DNA of 59,748 nucleotides from Fibrobacter succinogenes (GTDB lineage Bacteria > Fibrobacterota > Fibrobacteria > Fibrobacterales > Fibrobacteraceae). Position 1 is the first letter of the stretch. Every line of letters starts with the position of its first letter. Below, piece by piece: positions 26,597 through 35,731 of the stretch. The stretch is taken from the NCBI GenBank assembly GCA_902776765.1, contig CACYRP010000039.1, forward strand, positions 1-59,748. The letters are read 5' to 3'. The position numbers were made by a program, and so were the translations under genes. Below the pieces are notes generated by a model. It made no database searches, was not told where the DNA came from, and saw only the letters and a list, made by a program, of their open reading frames with translations.

Positions 26597-27409
26597 ATGA
26601 ATCCATTCACCGAAGAATTCCTCAAAAAATACGAAGAACAAATTCGCAAGTTACCGCTTGACGAACTCTACGAGGTAATGGACATTATCAAAAAAGACAC
26701 ATCCCCCGAGCGCATCAATATCGTCAAAGTCCGCATCCAAGAACTTGAAGCCTCCGAAAGAAGCAACGTCAAATATTCCCTCAACAACAACTACTACACC
26801 CTCCATACCAAACAAACATGGTCCGATTACTTTAAAGATTTTTTGCATGACCTTCGGTATGGAGACAGCTATGTCAACGAACCCCAAACTCTACCGGACA
26901 AAGATGGATTCATAGACTTTATCATTACCAACGGATTCGGCCTCGGCATAGTCCTCGCAGTATTATTCTTCGGAGCCGGCGCAGGAAACGGACCTAGCGT
27001 ACCGTACCGTGCAAACCCCAACGGATTCCACGATTTCAAACTAGATGGAGTCCTAACAATAATTCAATTGGTTCCTATCGCTTCCACCATTTTTCGGTAC
27101 TGTGTATCATCTACAGCCGATTTAATTTGCAATTACTGGCTCGCCCACCATAAAACGGACCTCACCATAGCATCGGTTATTTCGCTACATTCCATTGCAA
27201 CCTTGATTACCGAGCAATACACAGGAATTTTCTACTCCAGCGCAGGCCCAATCATTTACTTTATTGCATGGCCAATCCTGATTTATGCGGTCTTATTCGT
27301 TATCAACGCATTCTTTCCATTAAGCCGAAAGTTCCGCCCGAAAAACGGACTATCCACTGTCGCACTCATGCTTACTTTAGAGCTAGCAGCCCGTTTTACG
27401 CAAACATAA
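26597..27409 (+). CDS. membrane protein, paralog 1 of the LPLDELYEV family
   Basis: 270 residues. The first 60 (FLKKYEEQIRKLPLDELYEVMDIIKKDTSPERINIVKVRIQELE) match the protein at 28119-28946 closely. Four hydrophobic segments follow, with shared motifs PIASTI, CNYWLAHH and NAFFPLSRKFRPKNGL. It looks like a cytosolic helical head on a four-helix membrane domain. No named family recognised. It and its paralog flank the TfoX-like gene. Confidence 0.7.
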   Translation: MNPFTEEFLKKYEEQIRKLPLDELYEVMDIIKKDTSPERINIVKVRIQELEASERSNVKYSLNNNYYTLHTKQTWSDYFKDFLHDLRYGDSYVNEPQTLPDKDGFIDFIITNGFGLGIVLAVLFFGAGAGNGPSVPYRANPNGFHDFKLDGVLTIIQLVPIASTIFRYCVSSTADLICNYWLAHHKTDLTIASVISLHSIATLITEQYTGIFYSSAGPIIYFIAWPILIYAVLFVINAFFPLSRKFRPKNGLSTVALMLTLELAARFTQT

Positions 27410-27556
27410 CCAAGCTTTTCACACAAGAAGGAGATGCCCGATCAAGTCGGGCATGACAAAATAGGCAACGGCATTTCTTCAAAAAGATGATGCCCCGTCA
27501 AGCGGAGCATGACAGAATAAAGCAAAAAAAACTCCCCAAACGCTGGGAAAATGATA

Positions 27557-27895
27557 TTACTTTTTCTTCGCATTCGCAGCAGGCACTTCCGGGAGCATAG
27601 CGTCGAGCAAACGTGCGAGAAAGCCTTTATCTGCAATTTGTTCGTCAGTGATACGCAACATCGGCTTTGCGCCATCGTAGGGCAGCTGCAATTTTGCACT
27701 CGGGAGCATAGCCTTTGCAGCGGCCACAGGCTTCACCAGCAAACGGTCATCGTAAATCCCGCCGAAGATTTTCCCGTCGGCATAAAGGATGTACTCGCCC
27801 ATCATCTTGCGGGTGGTCACGCGGAATCCGCCATCAAACAGTTCGCCATTGAACTGTGCCAAAACATAATCGCGGAACTTTTCAGAACTCGGCAT
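27557..27895 (-). CDS. TfoX/Sxy N-terminal domain protein
   Basis: 112 residues. TRKMMGEYILYADGKIFGGIYDDRLLVKPVAAAKAMLP, then LPYDGAKPMLRITD. These are the usual features of stand-alone TfoX/Sxy-type proteins in Bacteroidetes, Firmicutes and relatives. E. coli Sxy and H. influenzae TfoX regulate competence, but the short stand-alone members have no known role. Two GTCAT-type palindromes (27437-27461, 27488-27512) lie after its stop codon. Confidence 0.9.
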   Translation of the reverse strand: MPSSEKFRDYVLAQFNGELFDGGFRVTTRKMMGEYILYADGKIFGGIYDDRLLVKPVAAAKAMLPSAKLQLPYDGAKPMLRITDEQIADKGFLARLLDAMLPEVPAANAKKK

Positions 27896-28118
27896 TTATT
27901 CTCCCAAATAATATCAAAATTACAAAGTCCGCGTCCAAGCCTCAATGACTCCTGAAAACAGCACTTTTGAATCTTTTATTGCAAGATACATTATTTCAGC
28001 ATCCGTTTTTAGCGGGCACACATGTAAAGATTCATTTCGAGCTTTTTATATGCTTGCCCCTCAAATTTCTCCCCTTAAAAACACTCAATTACATAATTTA
28101 TTGTATATTACATGCCAC

Positions 28119-28946
28119 ATGATATCAAAATTCACAGAAGATTACCTCAAGGACTACAAAGAACAAATTCGCAAGCTCCCGCTTGACGAGCTATATGAAG
28201 TTCTAGATATCATCAGAAAGGACGATTCGCCAGAACGCCAGGACATTGTCAAAGCTCGCATTGCAGAAATCGAAGACGAATCAGATGATGAATCGAATGT
28301 TGCACCCAGCGCGACATTTTCCGAGCAACCTTCCGAGCCAAATCCAGACTTAAACGACACTCAAATTTCAGTCACAAACTCTGAACAAACTGCTGCCGAA
28401 AATGACGATTCATCAACTCTCGAGATAACGCAAGAAGAATTAGACAAAATCAACAACACGCAACATTTGCCGGACTCCGACGGATGCTTCACATTCGTCT
28501 TCTTTGTAGTAATAGGTTTTGGCATTGCCCTTTTTGCACTTGTCGGAGGATCTATGAGTGCAAACAGGACCGCTGGCTTCCACGATTTAAAAATAACAAC
28601 CGTTCTGCCATATTTCAAATACGTCCCTATAGCTTCTATCTTGTTTTTCTACTACCAATCAACAAAAGAAAAAATTCGAAACTACTGGCTAAACCATCTT
28701 AAACTAGCACTCGGCATCGCATCATTTCTCGCCGTGAACGCAACCACAACATTTTTCACAGGAACTTACAGCGGGATTTACCGCAGTTGCTCAGGAACGC
28801 CCGCCTACATAATCGCCGCAGGGATTCTCCTTTTCTCGATATTATTTATTGCAAACGCATTTTATCCCATTAGCAAAAAAATCCGCCCCAAATACGGGCT
28901 TACGCTACTAGCACTCGCCCTAATCCTTGAAACAGTTCTCCGATAA
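28119..28946 (+). CDS. membrane protein, paralog 2 of the LPLDELYEV family
   Basis: About 275 residues from the ATG at 28119; TTGTATATT ends nine bases earlier, so the transcript is nearly leaderless. The head (DYLKDYKEQIRKLPLDELYEVLDIIRKDDSPERQDIVKARIAEIE) matches paralog 1. A Ser/Asp/Glu-rich insert (about 55-115) is unique to this copy. The four-helix membrane part shares PIASILF, RNYWLNH and NAFYPISKKIRPKYGL. The function is unknown. Confidence 0.7.
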   Translation: MISKFTEDYLKDYKEQIRKLPLDELYEVLDIIRKDDSPERQDIVKARIAEIEDESDDESNVAPSATFSEQPSEPNPDLNDTQISVTNSEQTAAENDDSSTLEITQEELDKINNTQHLPDSDGCFTFVFFVVIGFGIALFALVGGSMSANRTAGFHDLKITTVLPYFKYVPIASILFFYYQSTKEKIRNYWLNHLKLALGIASFLAVNATTTFFTGTYSGIYRSCSGTPAYIIAAGILLFSILFIANAFYPISKKIRPKYGLTLLALALILETVLR

Positions 28947-28952
28947 CCGTTT

Positions 28953-30014
28953 TTACAATTTCTTTTTCAGCACCTTCGCACAGGGCTTTTCTACAAGTTC
29001 ATGCAACACAACTGCGATGACCGCGCACAACGCGACCGACATTATAATTTGCAATACGTTGTTTTGAATACCGCACGCTGCAAACAGCCAATTTTCAATT
29101 TCAGTATTGAATGTTTGCGCCAAGAAAAACGCATAGCTCGCCGCACTCGCATACCGCAGCACAGCAGAACCCTGCAACCATGGAGACTTAAGCCCCGCCA
29201 ACGTTAAAATCATGCAGGCAAACAGCGGAATTACAATCCAATCGTAAAGCATGTAGTTACCCACGAAAATATTCAGCCGAACCGCAACTGAAATTCCAGC
29301 CACCAAAAGGAGCGTTTCCACAATCAAGGCTTTCCACGTCGCAAGGATTTTCGCGATTCCAGTGCGGATAGGCAAAGAGCACAAAAGCACGCCAATGAAA
29401 AATTCCAGCCCGCGGAAAAACGGATTGGAATAAATACTATCCGTCTTGAATGTATGTACCACAAGCGGTGACCAGAACAAAACCGCAACACAAACGGCAA
29501 GCACAATCCACTTCGTGCGTGTCGTCATCTGCCTTACAATTTCTTGCATCAGCGGGAACGCCAAATACGCAAACAGCAAGCAAGAAATAAACCAAGTCCC
29601 GTCATTGTGACTCACCGGGAACAGCGTCGAAAAGACCGTCTGCAATCCAAGCAGTTCAATCGGCAAGAGTACCAGATTCTGGAACGCCGATTCTTGCCCC
29701 AGCGTCACGACGTACAACATAGCCACGACCAAGTACAAAGGAAAAATTCCGAAAACGCGTTTCAAGTAAAAATTCTTGAGCGCCGGAGCCTGCACAAGCG
29801 ACTTGTCCTTATACGTCAAGAACAGCACATAGCCCGAAAGCATAAAGAACGCCGTCATGAACACAGCACCCATCGAGACAAAACCCGTCAGCGGTCCGAA
29901 ACTGTTTTCGTGATGGATATGACAATGGAACAGCAGCACCATCACGGCAGCCACAACGCGAAAGAGATCCAATCCCGCCGCACGATGAGAAATTTTCTTT
30001 TCGTCTATGATCAT
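28953..30014 (-). CDS. acyltransferase 3 family membrane protein
   Basis: 353 residues with about ten membrane segments. It starts GLDLFRVVAAVMVLLFHCHIHHE, containing the conserved His of the acyltransferase 3 family, and has MLSGYVLFLTYKD and FYLKRVFGIFPLYLVVA. These enzymes O-acetylate or otherwise acylate surface polysaccharide or lipid. Seven bases after the lipoprotein gene at 30022, so probably in its operon. Confidence 0.9.
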   Translation of the reverse strand: MIIDEKKISHRAAGLDLFRVVAAVMVLLFHCHIHHENSFGPLTGFVSMGAVFMTAFFMLSGYVLFLTYKDKSLVQAPALKNFYLKRVFGIFPLYLVVAMLYVVTLGQESAFQNLVLLPIELLGLQTVFSTLFPVSHNDGTWFISCLLFAYLAFPLMQEIVRQMTTRTKWIVLAVCVAVLFWSPLVVHTFKTDSIYSNPFFRGLEFFIGVLLCSLPIRTGIAKILATWKALIVETLLLVAGISVAVRLNIFVGNYMLYDWIVIPLFACMILTLAGLKSPWLQGSAVLRYASAASYAFFLAQTFNTEIENWLFAACGIQNNVLQIIMSVALCAVIAVVLHELVEKPCAKVLKKKL

Positions 30015-30021
30015 ATGTCAC

Positions 30022-30780
30022 CTATTTCCAAATCCATTTTTCTTGCGGTTTCGCTTTAGAAAACATCCAATCTAAAGATAATGTAAATCTATTTCTATTT
30101 TCGCTAATATCACGCCCATAGCGGTACTCTAAAGCAAAGCTTTTATACGAAATGTAGGCTCCAACACCAACTTCCGTATAAAGAATAGATTTGGTTTCAC
30201 CCAAGCAAGCCCCCGTGGGGCCCATTCCCCCACCACATTCACTATCCTTCCATCGCGACTCACGTCCGTTTCTTGACAAATGCTCCGCTACACCAATTCT
30301 CAAGTTTTCATCCAACGGCAATTGCTGTATGACTGAAATTCCTCCCGTAAAAGAAAATCCATCAGTTTTCCAATTACCCTTATCTTCAAAAGAGCCAAAC
30401 GGAAGCATGCAACTCCATCCCATGACACCAAAATATTCCGAGACAAAGCCAGGTTGTAAAAAAGGAGTAAATGTCTGTATTCCAAATCCAACTGTAAAAT
30501 GACTCTTCCTTAAAAAATATGTATATGAAAAATCAACATTCCACTCATACGAATCTACGATGTCATAGCCTCCAGACAATTTTTTTTCATGCTTCTTATC
30601 ATATATTTTCCTATAAACCAATTCACCGGAATAATAAGCAAAATTAATAGCATGTCCGCTAAATTCCTTGTTATAAGAATTCATGAAAGCCGCTGCTGAA
30701 GGTGGACGCGTAACAATACTGCACCCACTCAAAATAAATACAAGTAATGCCAAAACAGCAGAATAGATCTTTCGAACCAT
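30022..30780 (-). CDS. lipoprotein of the PPSAAQFMN family (long member)
   Basis: About 252 residues. ATG at 30780 (MVRKIYSAVLALLVFILSGC) follows the upstream stop by one base and matches the paralog's MIRKF start. The mature part begins PPSAAAFMN and ends with EYRYGRDISENRNRFTLSLDW, the family's C-terminal signature. Beta-rich with alternating aromatic residues and a GVAEHLSRNG segment shared with its paralogs (VGLSEHIS). Likely an outer-membrane-associated lipoprotein; function unknown. Confidence 0.75.
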   Translation of the reverse strand: MVRKIYSAVLALLVFILSGCSIVTRPPSAAAFMNSYNKEFSGHAINFAYYSGELVYRKIYDKKHEKKLSGGYDIVDSYEWNVDFSYTYFLRKSHFTVGFGIQTFTPFLQPGFVSEYFGVMGWSCMLPFGSFEDKGNWKTDGFSFTGGISVIQQLPLDENLRIGVAEHLSRNGRESRWKDSECGGGMGPTGACLGETKSILYTEVGVGAYISYKSFALEYRYGRDISENRNRFTLSLDWMFSKAKPQEKWIWK

Positions 30781-30781
30781 T

Positions 30782-31405
30782 TTAGAAAGTTCCATAATTC
30801 GTCATAAAATAAAAGCGATTTCGTGGTTCGCCAATTTCGCGACCGTAACGGAATTCAATGGAAAATCCCTTGTAAGTTAAATATGTTCCTATACCAAATT
30901 CAGGATAGTATCCATTTTTAAAATCAAAAGATCCATAATCATCAGGGTCCGATTTAGCACTTAAATTATTTGAAATATGTTCGCTAAGGCCCACTTTAAA
31001 ATTTTCGCTAATTGGATATTGCTGAATCAACATGCTGCCACCAATCCATATAGTACGAGATTTTTCATTATAATGCTCGACATCTTTAAAAAATCCCCAT
31101 CCTTGTAATCCTAAGTATTCTCCCCGCAAGCCGAGTATCGGTAAAAAAGTTGTGGTTTCCAAAGATAATCCAAATTCAAAAGCATCAACGCGACCATAAC
31201 CTGATAATGTAAAAAGAACTCCTCTTCCACCTTCATAAGGCTTATATAAATCTCCAGCAAAAGCGGTTCCACCTACAGAAAAAATCCCATCATTTTTCTT
31301 CACATTCATAAATTGCGCAGCAGAAGGCGGATGGCTAGAACACCCCGCTAAAAGCAGAAGCAAGGCGACAACGCAAAAAACAAGCGAACAAAACTTTCGA
31401 ATCAT
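30782..31405 (-). CDS. lipoprotein of the PPSAAQFMN family (short member)
   Basis: 207 residues. Signal LLLLAGC, then SSHPPSAAQFMNVKKNDGIFSVGG. Middle LRGEYLGLQGWGFF and VGLSEHISNN, end FRYGREIGEPRNRFYFMTNYGTF. Closest intact relative of the frameshifted gene at 25665-26311. First of three apparently cotranscribed genes (this, 30022-30780, acyltransferase). No family name known. Confidence 0.75.
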   Translation of the reverse strand: MIRKFCSLVFCVVALLLLLAGCSSHPPSAAQFMNVKKNDGIFSVGGTAFAGDLYKPYEGGRGVLFTLSGYGRVDAFEFGLSLETTTFLPILGLRGEYLGLQGWGFFKDVEHYNEKSRTIWIGGSMLIQQYPISENFKVGLSEHISNNLSAKSDPDDYGSFDFKNGYYPEFGIGTYLTYKGFSIEFRYGREIGEPRNRFYFMTNYGTF

Positions 31406-31562
31406 TTTATAAAGTTAAAATATTTCTGATAAACGCAAGAGCATTTTATCTGCTGATTCTATCCGCTTATCAGATTTTTCAGAATAAATGCACAAAAAAA
31501 GATATTCCCGCCCCGAAACATGTCTGGGACAGTCTCTACCGGGAATGACAATAGACAACACT

Positions 31563-31601
31563 ATGGATCCTATCGGGCTTTGCCCTCCAGGATGACACGT
31601 A
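31563..31601. repeat. REP-type palindrome
   Basis: TATGGATCC, then GGGCTTTGCCC, then GGATGACA. Another dispersed copy, between the lipoprotein and BatD-like genes. Confidence 0.5.
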
Positions 31602-31666
31602 CCTAACCACTGCGGCTAAGCCGCTTCTCTCGTCTGTAGGCTCGGAGAGCCGTGCTCTCGTCTAAA

Positions 31667-32632
31667 TCACTCTTCTTCTTCCAAGCCCATCAGCGACAAG
31701 GCTAGTTTCCAAGTTTCCTTGTTTTCAAAGCTATCGCGGATGCCGCCACCATAGCGGGCGTGTGCAAACTCCTCGACAAGATGTTCCCAGCCTTCAAGCA
31801 CTCCCGCTTTTACGAGATTGTCGAGATTGACTGTAGAAGCGTCTTTGACATGAAAACGGAGCGCCACATAATCTTTGCAAACGCCTTCGAGCTCCAGGAG
31901 CCATTCGCGGCTATCGGCCACATTCACGCGCTGCTTTAAGACCAACATGCGCTCACGGACGGCCGACAACGCCACCTTCCATTTTTCCAGCACAGCTTTC
32001 GCCTTGGCTCGGCGGCGCATGCGCAAAATTCCAGAAAGTAGCACAACCAAGGCAACGACAACCATCACCACAGTCGTAAGCGTTTCTGCACGGCCTTTCG
32101 CCTGCACGTGAACAGGTTCGCTTCGCATGCTCAGCGATTGCCCCATCGGCGTCGGGATTTCAAAGCGAATTGCAGGGATAACCAAATGGCCTTCGTCTTG
32201 TATGGCGAGCTTGTAATTAAAGGTAATCTGAGCCAGTTCCTTGCCGTCTTTCACAATGCGGCTAGACTCCTGCGACACACCCACTTGCGCAATATCCTTT
32301 GTAGCTGCAGAACCCGTTGGCACCACGAGAATCGCGCTTCCGTTTGCGCTCCACGAAACCGTAATCGGAAAATCAATCGTATCGCCCTTAGTTACCTTAA
32401 GCGTATCGCCCGAAAAACCAGTCGATATCGAAATACCTAACTGCTCCGGTGTCGGGAGCTGGAGTTCGTTCGAAGCATCTTCAGCAACACTATCCGGTTG
32501 CACGGCAAGGACATTCGCTGAATCATTTTTCGATACAGCGAGCAAAGAGTCGGCATATTTTTCTTGAGCCTCGGCCTTGGCATGTTTGGCCTTGGTTGCC
32601 TTTACGGCCTTAGTAATTGCATTCTTTTTCAT
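31667..32632 (-). CDS. BatD-like (aerotolerance) membrane protein
   Basis: About 321 residues from the ATG at 32632. ISISTGFSGDTLKVTKGDTIDFPITVSWSANGSA and NYKLAIQDEGHLVIPAIRFEIPTPMG are typical BatD beta-sandwich stretches. One membrane segment follows (VVMVVVALVVLLSGILRM), then a cytosolic helical tail. The N-terminus is a Lys/Ala-rich stretch without a recognisable signal peptide, which is odd for this family; the true start may be different. TTGTATATT ends seven bases before the ATG, so the transcript would be leaderless. BatD proteins usually sit beside MoxR and DUF58. Confidence 0.75.
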   Translation of the reverse strand: MKKNAITKAVKATKAKHAKAEAQEKYADSLLAVSKNDSANVLAVQPDSVAEDASNELQLPTPEQLGISISTGFSGDTLKVTKGDTIDFPITVSWSANGSAILVVPTGSAATKDIAQVGVSQESSRIVKDGKELAQITFNYKLAIQDEGHLVIPAIRFEIPTPMGQSLSMRSEPVHVQAKGRAETLTTVVMVVVALVVLLSGILRMRRRAKAKAVLEKWKVALSAVRERMLVLKQRVNVADSREWLLELEGVCKDYVALRFHVKDASTVNLDNLVKAGVLEGWEHLVEEFAHARYGGGIRDSFENKETWKLALSLMGLEEEE

Positions 32633-32743
32633 ATTCAAGAATATACAAATTCCATCTAAAAAAAATCGCCTCCGCAACATCGTGCGGGGCGACAGATAAG
32701 GAAATATGCTGAGAGATGTCCGCCTTCGCGGACATGACCTAAC

Positions 32744-34183
32744 CTAGATTCCGGCAGGGCGAACGAACAAGCCGTTCAACAAGCCCGAATACATCGAGAG
32801 CAAGATATCCGCAAAGTAGCTCTGAACAGTAAGGCTAGGCAGTTTTGCATTCAAGCCCGCAGTGCAGGCTGAAAGCCAAGTCGAATTGCCAGCGATGCCC
32901 GTAGCGCACCATGCACCGTACCACTGCGGCGGAACAACCGTATTTTCTGCGTAATCCTTACCAACAGACAAATTCCAAGAATAGTTGACTGCAAGAGCCA
33001 TGTCGTCTGGATTACCGCTAGCCTTTGTAGAAATAAAGGTATTCAACTTGGTAAGGATTGCAGCAGCTCGCGGATCCTGATACCAATAGTAATCCCATGC
33101 AATACGCCACGGAATACGAACAGATTCCTTATTGAACTGCCAATAAGTAAGGTCAGCAGAACCGTTAGAAGGTTTTGCAGCCATGCCAGCATCATTACTC
33201 CAGTCCGGGAAGACACTTGTGCCTGCATCCTGAACCTTCTGCATATAAGCGTACATGGCATTCAGCACACCCGTCCAATCGTGGGCAGCATCCACTAAAG
33301 CAAAGAGTCTAAGGGCCACCGGAGAGAAGTAGCTCAAGTTGTAAACCGGGTTAGATTTTTTCCATGAATCGTCGTCACCGGAGTAGATGAGCAAATTCGA
33401 CGGATTTACTTCTAATTCCCAAATGGCATTCACAAACGTCAATGCATCAGCCAAATAGGCGTTCGCAGATGCAACGTCCCCCGCACTCAGTTTCTTAAAA
33501 GACATCAAAATCAAAGCCGTAGCAATATCTTCATCGGCATCTGTAGCGCTGGTTTCATCAGCGACATCCCAATGGAACGATTTTGTAATCCATGGCATAA
33601 GCCTTCTGCCAGTATATGCTCTAAAACCTCTAGTATAATTCCACAAGCGAAGGAACGCCTCTTCATCGCCATTGAAATAGGCCAAAAGCATACCATAACC
33701 AATACCTTCAGACACCGTGCAAGCGCGGGTTTTCATATTCGGAACAGTAGTGTTTTTATCCATACAGGAATTCTTATAATAACCTGTCTGGCTAGACCAG
33801 ATAACACGAGCTGCCGGCATAAAGCTTGCCGGGAACACCATATCAAATTCTGTAGCAAGGTCAGGATACGTTGCCATTTCCGTTTCTTCGGTCACGTAAT
33901 GGTAACTCTTCCATACTGCATAATGGTTCATGGCGTATTGCGGAGCTGCTGTAGGAGCAAGCGGAGCATAAATTCCAACCGGGGTCGGTGCTGCAGAACT
34001 TGCTGGTACCGGAGTAGAAGAAGTTGGAACCGGAATAATAACAGAAGATGAGCTCAATGCCGGGATAATAACCGTAGAACTCGGGGTCGGATTAGGAGCG
34101 CTCGGAGCGGCATCATCACCGCAGGCGCCAAAGAAAAATGCTGAGCCAACCAAAACGGGCAACAGGATTTTTTTGCAAAACAT
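32744..34183 (-). CDS. GH8 family endoglucanase lipoprotein
   Basis: 479 residues. Lipoprotein signal ends FGAC, followed by a Ser/Pro-rich linker to about 70. The GH8 domain carries VSEGIGYGMLLAYFNGDEEAFLRLWNY (acid Glu159) and SATDADEDIATALI with the Asp residues of the TDAD motif. GH8 enzymes cut internal beta-1,4 bonds of cellulose, xylan or chitosan. Cellulose or a mixed beta-glucan is likely here from the neighbours. Probably anchored on the cell surface. Confidence 0.88.
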   Translation of the reverse strand: MFCKKILLPVLVGSAFFFGACGDDAAPSAPNPTPSSTVIIPALSSSSVIIPVPTSSTPVPASSAAPTPVGIYAPLAPTAAPQYAMNHYAVWKSYHYVTEETEMATYPDLATEFDMVFPASFMPAARVIWSSQTGYYKNSCMDKNTTVPNMKTRACTVSEGIGYGMLLAYFNGDEEAFLRLWNYTRGFRAYTGRRLMPWITKSFHWDVADETSATDADEDIATALILMSFKKLSAGDVASANAYLADALTFVNAIWELEVNPSNLLIYSGDDDSWKKSNPVYNLSYFSPVALRLFALVDAAHDWTGVLNAMYAYMQKVQDAGTSVFPDWSNDAGMAAKPSNGSADLTYWQFNKESVRIPWRIAWDYYWYQDPRAAAILTKLNTFISTKASGNPDDMALAVNYSWNLSVGKDYAENTVVPPQWYGAWCATGIAGNSTWLSACTAGLNAKLPSLTVQSYFADILLSMYSGLLNGLFVRPAGI

Positions 34184-34307
34184 AAAAGCCTCTCAATAAA
34201 AATCCCCCAAAAGCGGGGCTAGTAAATGCGAATGTAATATATATAAATATAGCTATTATCGCTAAACTGGAAGTAAAAATCATTTTTACTTGTGAGATAT
34301 AGCAAAA

Positions 34308-34337
34308 AAAGAAGGGCCGCATTTGCGACCCTTCTTT
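34308..34337 (-). terminator. strong terminator of the CBM-like gene
   Basis: AAAGAAGGG and CCCTTCTTT arms around a GC-rich loop, followed on the minus strand by a run of T. It separates the GH8 and CBM-like genes. Confidence 0.85.
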
Positions 34338-34357
34338 AAACCTTTGCAGATCCGAAA

Positions 34358-35302
34358 TTACTTCAAGACAATCTTGTTGGAGAAGTTGACGGACTTGCCA
34401 GAAACGCGAACCATGTAAACGCCAGCATCGAGAGCAGCGAGGTTCATTGCGCTAGAAGCGTCACCCTTAGCAACAACCTGACCCTGGAGGTTCAAGACTT
34501 CAGCAGTAGCGTTGGACTTAACGCCAGAGATGCTGAGGACACGACCAGTGAGGTTAGCCTTAACAGCGGAAGCACTGCGGACAGACTTGATAGCACTAGT
34601 CGGGCATTCTGTCGGGCAAGAACCACCAGTAGCAGGACCAATTGCGCAGATATTGAAATTGTAGCTACCAGACTTGTTCTGAAGCTTGAACTTCACAGCA
34701 ACGAGCTGAGCTGCAGCTTCAGGACCAGTGATAGTGACGTCTTCCTTGTACCAAGCCGGCTGAGCAAAACCAGACCACGCAATAGACTTCGACACAGCCT
34801 TAGTTGCTGCCTTAGGAAGAGTTGCAGCCGGGTTTGCATATCCGATCTTAGAGTCAAAATCACCGAGACCGAGTTCGAGTTCCGGAGAAATATCGGACGT
34901 ATAGGTAATGCAGATGCCACCCCAATCAGAAGCGTCAGCAGGATCGATCTTGGTTGGTTCATCAACATTTTCACCGGCAACGTTAAAGCCAATACCAATG
35001 AACGGGTCATAGCTCAAATCACCCTTGTCAAGCACGGCCTTACCGCAAACGCCACTACAATAGTCGATAACCTGATCCAAAGCAGTCTTGGAGTAGTCGT
35101 TACCGAGCGGAGCCGGCCACTGGACTTCGGATTTACCGCCGTCGCTATCGTCGGCATAGCTAAACCAATAACCAGAGGTATTGCCTCCATTGTCAAGACC
35201 GGTATCAACTCGATAAATCGACTGATCACCAAGCCAGGTATCAAATGCATATACAGCAGAGGCTGCGAGAAGTGCAGATGCAAGTGTAAGTTTCTTATTC
35301 AT
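34358..35302 (-). CDS. secreted protein: CBM11-like beta-sandwich and T9SS sorting domain
   Basis: 314 residues. Signal peptide ends SAVYAF. The N-terminal ~210 residues (YWFSYADDSDGGKSEVQWP, then GIGFNVAGEN, WGGICITYTS) look like a carbohydrate-binding beta-sandwich, perhaps CBM11-like. The last ~70 (AEVLNLQGQVVAKG, NLAALDAGVYMVRVSG, NFSNKIVLK) are a type IX secretion C-terminal sorting domain. No catalytic domain, so perhaps a free binding protein or cellulose adhesin. The CBM family assignment is tentative. Confidence 0.7.
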   Translation of the reverse strand: MNKKLTLASALLAASAVYAFDTWLGDQSIYRVDTGLDNGGNTSGYWFSYADDSDGGKSEVQWPAPLGNDYSKTALDQVIDYCSGVCGKAVLDKGDLSYDPFIGIGFNVAGENVDEPTKIDPADASDWGGICITYTSDISPELELGLGDFDSKIGYANPAATLPKAATKAVSKSIAWSGFAQPAWYKEDVTITGPEAAAQLVAVKFKLQNKSGSYNFNICAIGPATGGSCPTECPTSAIKSVRSASAVKANLTGRVLSISGVKSNATAEVLNLQGQVVAKGDASSAMNLAALDAGVYMVRVSGKSVNFSNKIVLK

Positions 35303-35731
35303 AATTCTCTCTCTTTTTAACTGTTTTACCCAAAATGGGTGATTTGGACAACAATATATTTTTTTTTCGTCGAAAATGCCATACTTAAGGCAGTTTGAAA
35401 AAAAAATTTACATTAAAGTCCTCACAACACCCTTTTCTAAGTAATATAGCACTTCGGCAATAGGCAGAGCACATACAAATTTCCTTACAAATTTCTTTTG
35501 TGTATTTCATCACACAAATTGAACGCAACTTTTTTATTACGAAGACGGGTATTTCATTCTAGCCCGCAGAAAACTACATTGTACAATAATACTTAACTGG
35601 GTGACGGTGTAAAAGCCTAACACAAAGCTTAACGAGCATCGTGTTACAATAGTAAACAAAAAATTAGCGTAAATTGTTTACTATCTTTGTGTTATTTAAA
35701 TATTTTTTGTCAAAACAAAAGGAAAACACTC
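35303..35731. other. AT-rich control region between divergent cellulase-type genes
   Basis: 429 bp between the divergent genes at 35302 and 35732, with no gene of its own. It holds both promoters and the inverted repeat at 35649-35684. The stretch 35340-35530 is very AT-rich. Confidence 0.6.
35649..35684. promoter_or_regulatory. inverted repeat upstream of GH5 gene
   Basis: ATAGTAAACAA and TTGTTTACTAT are exact complements separated by 14 bases. They lie 47 bases before the GH5 start, within the promoter region. A dimeric regulator or a DNA loop are possible. Its spacing is too wide for a single short operator. Confidence 0.5.
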
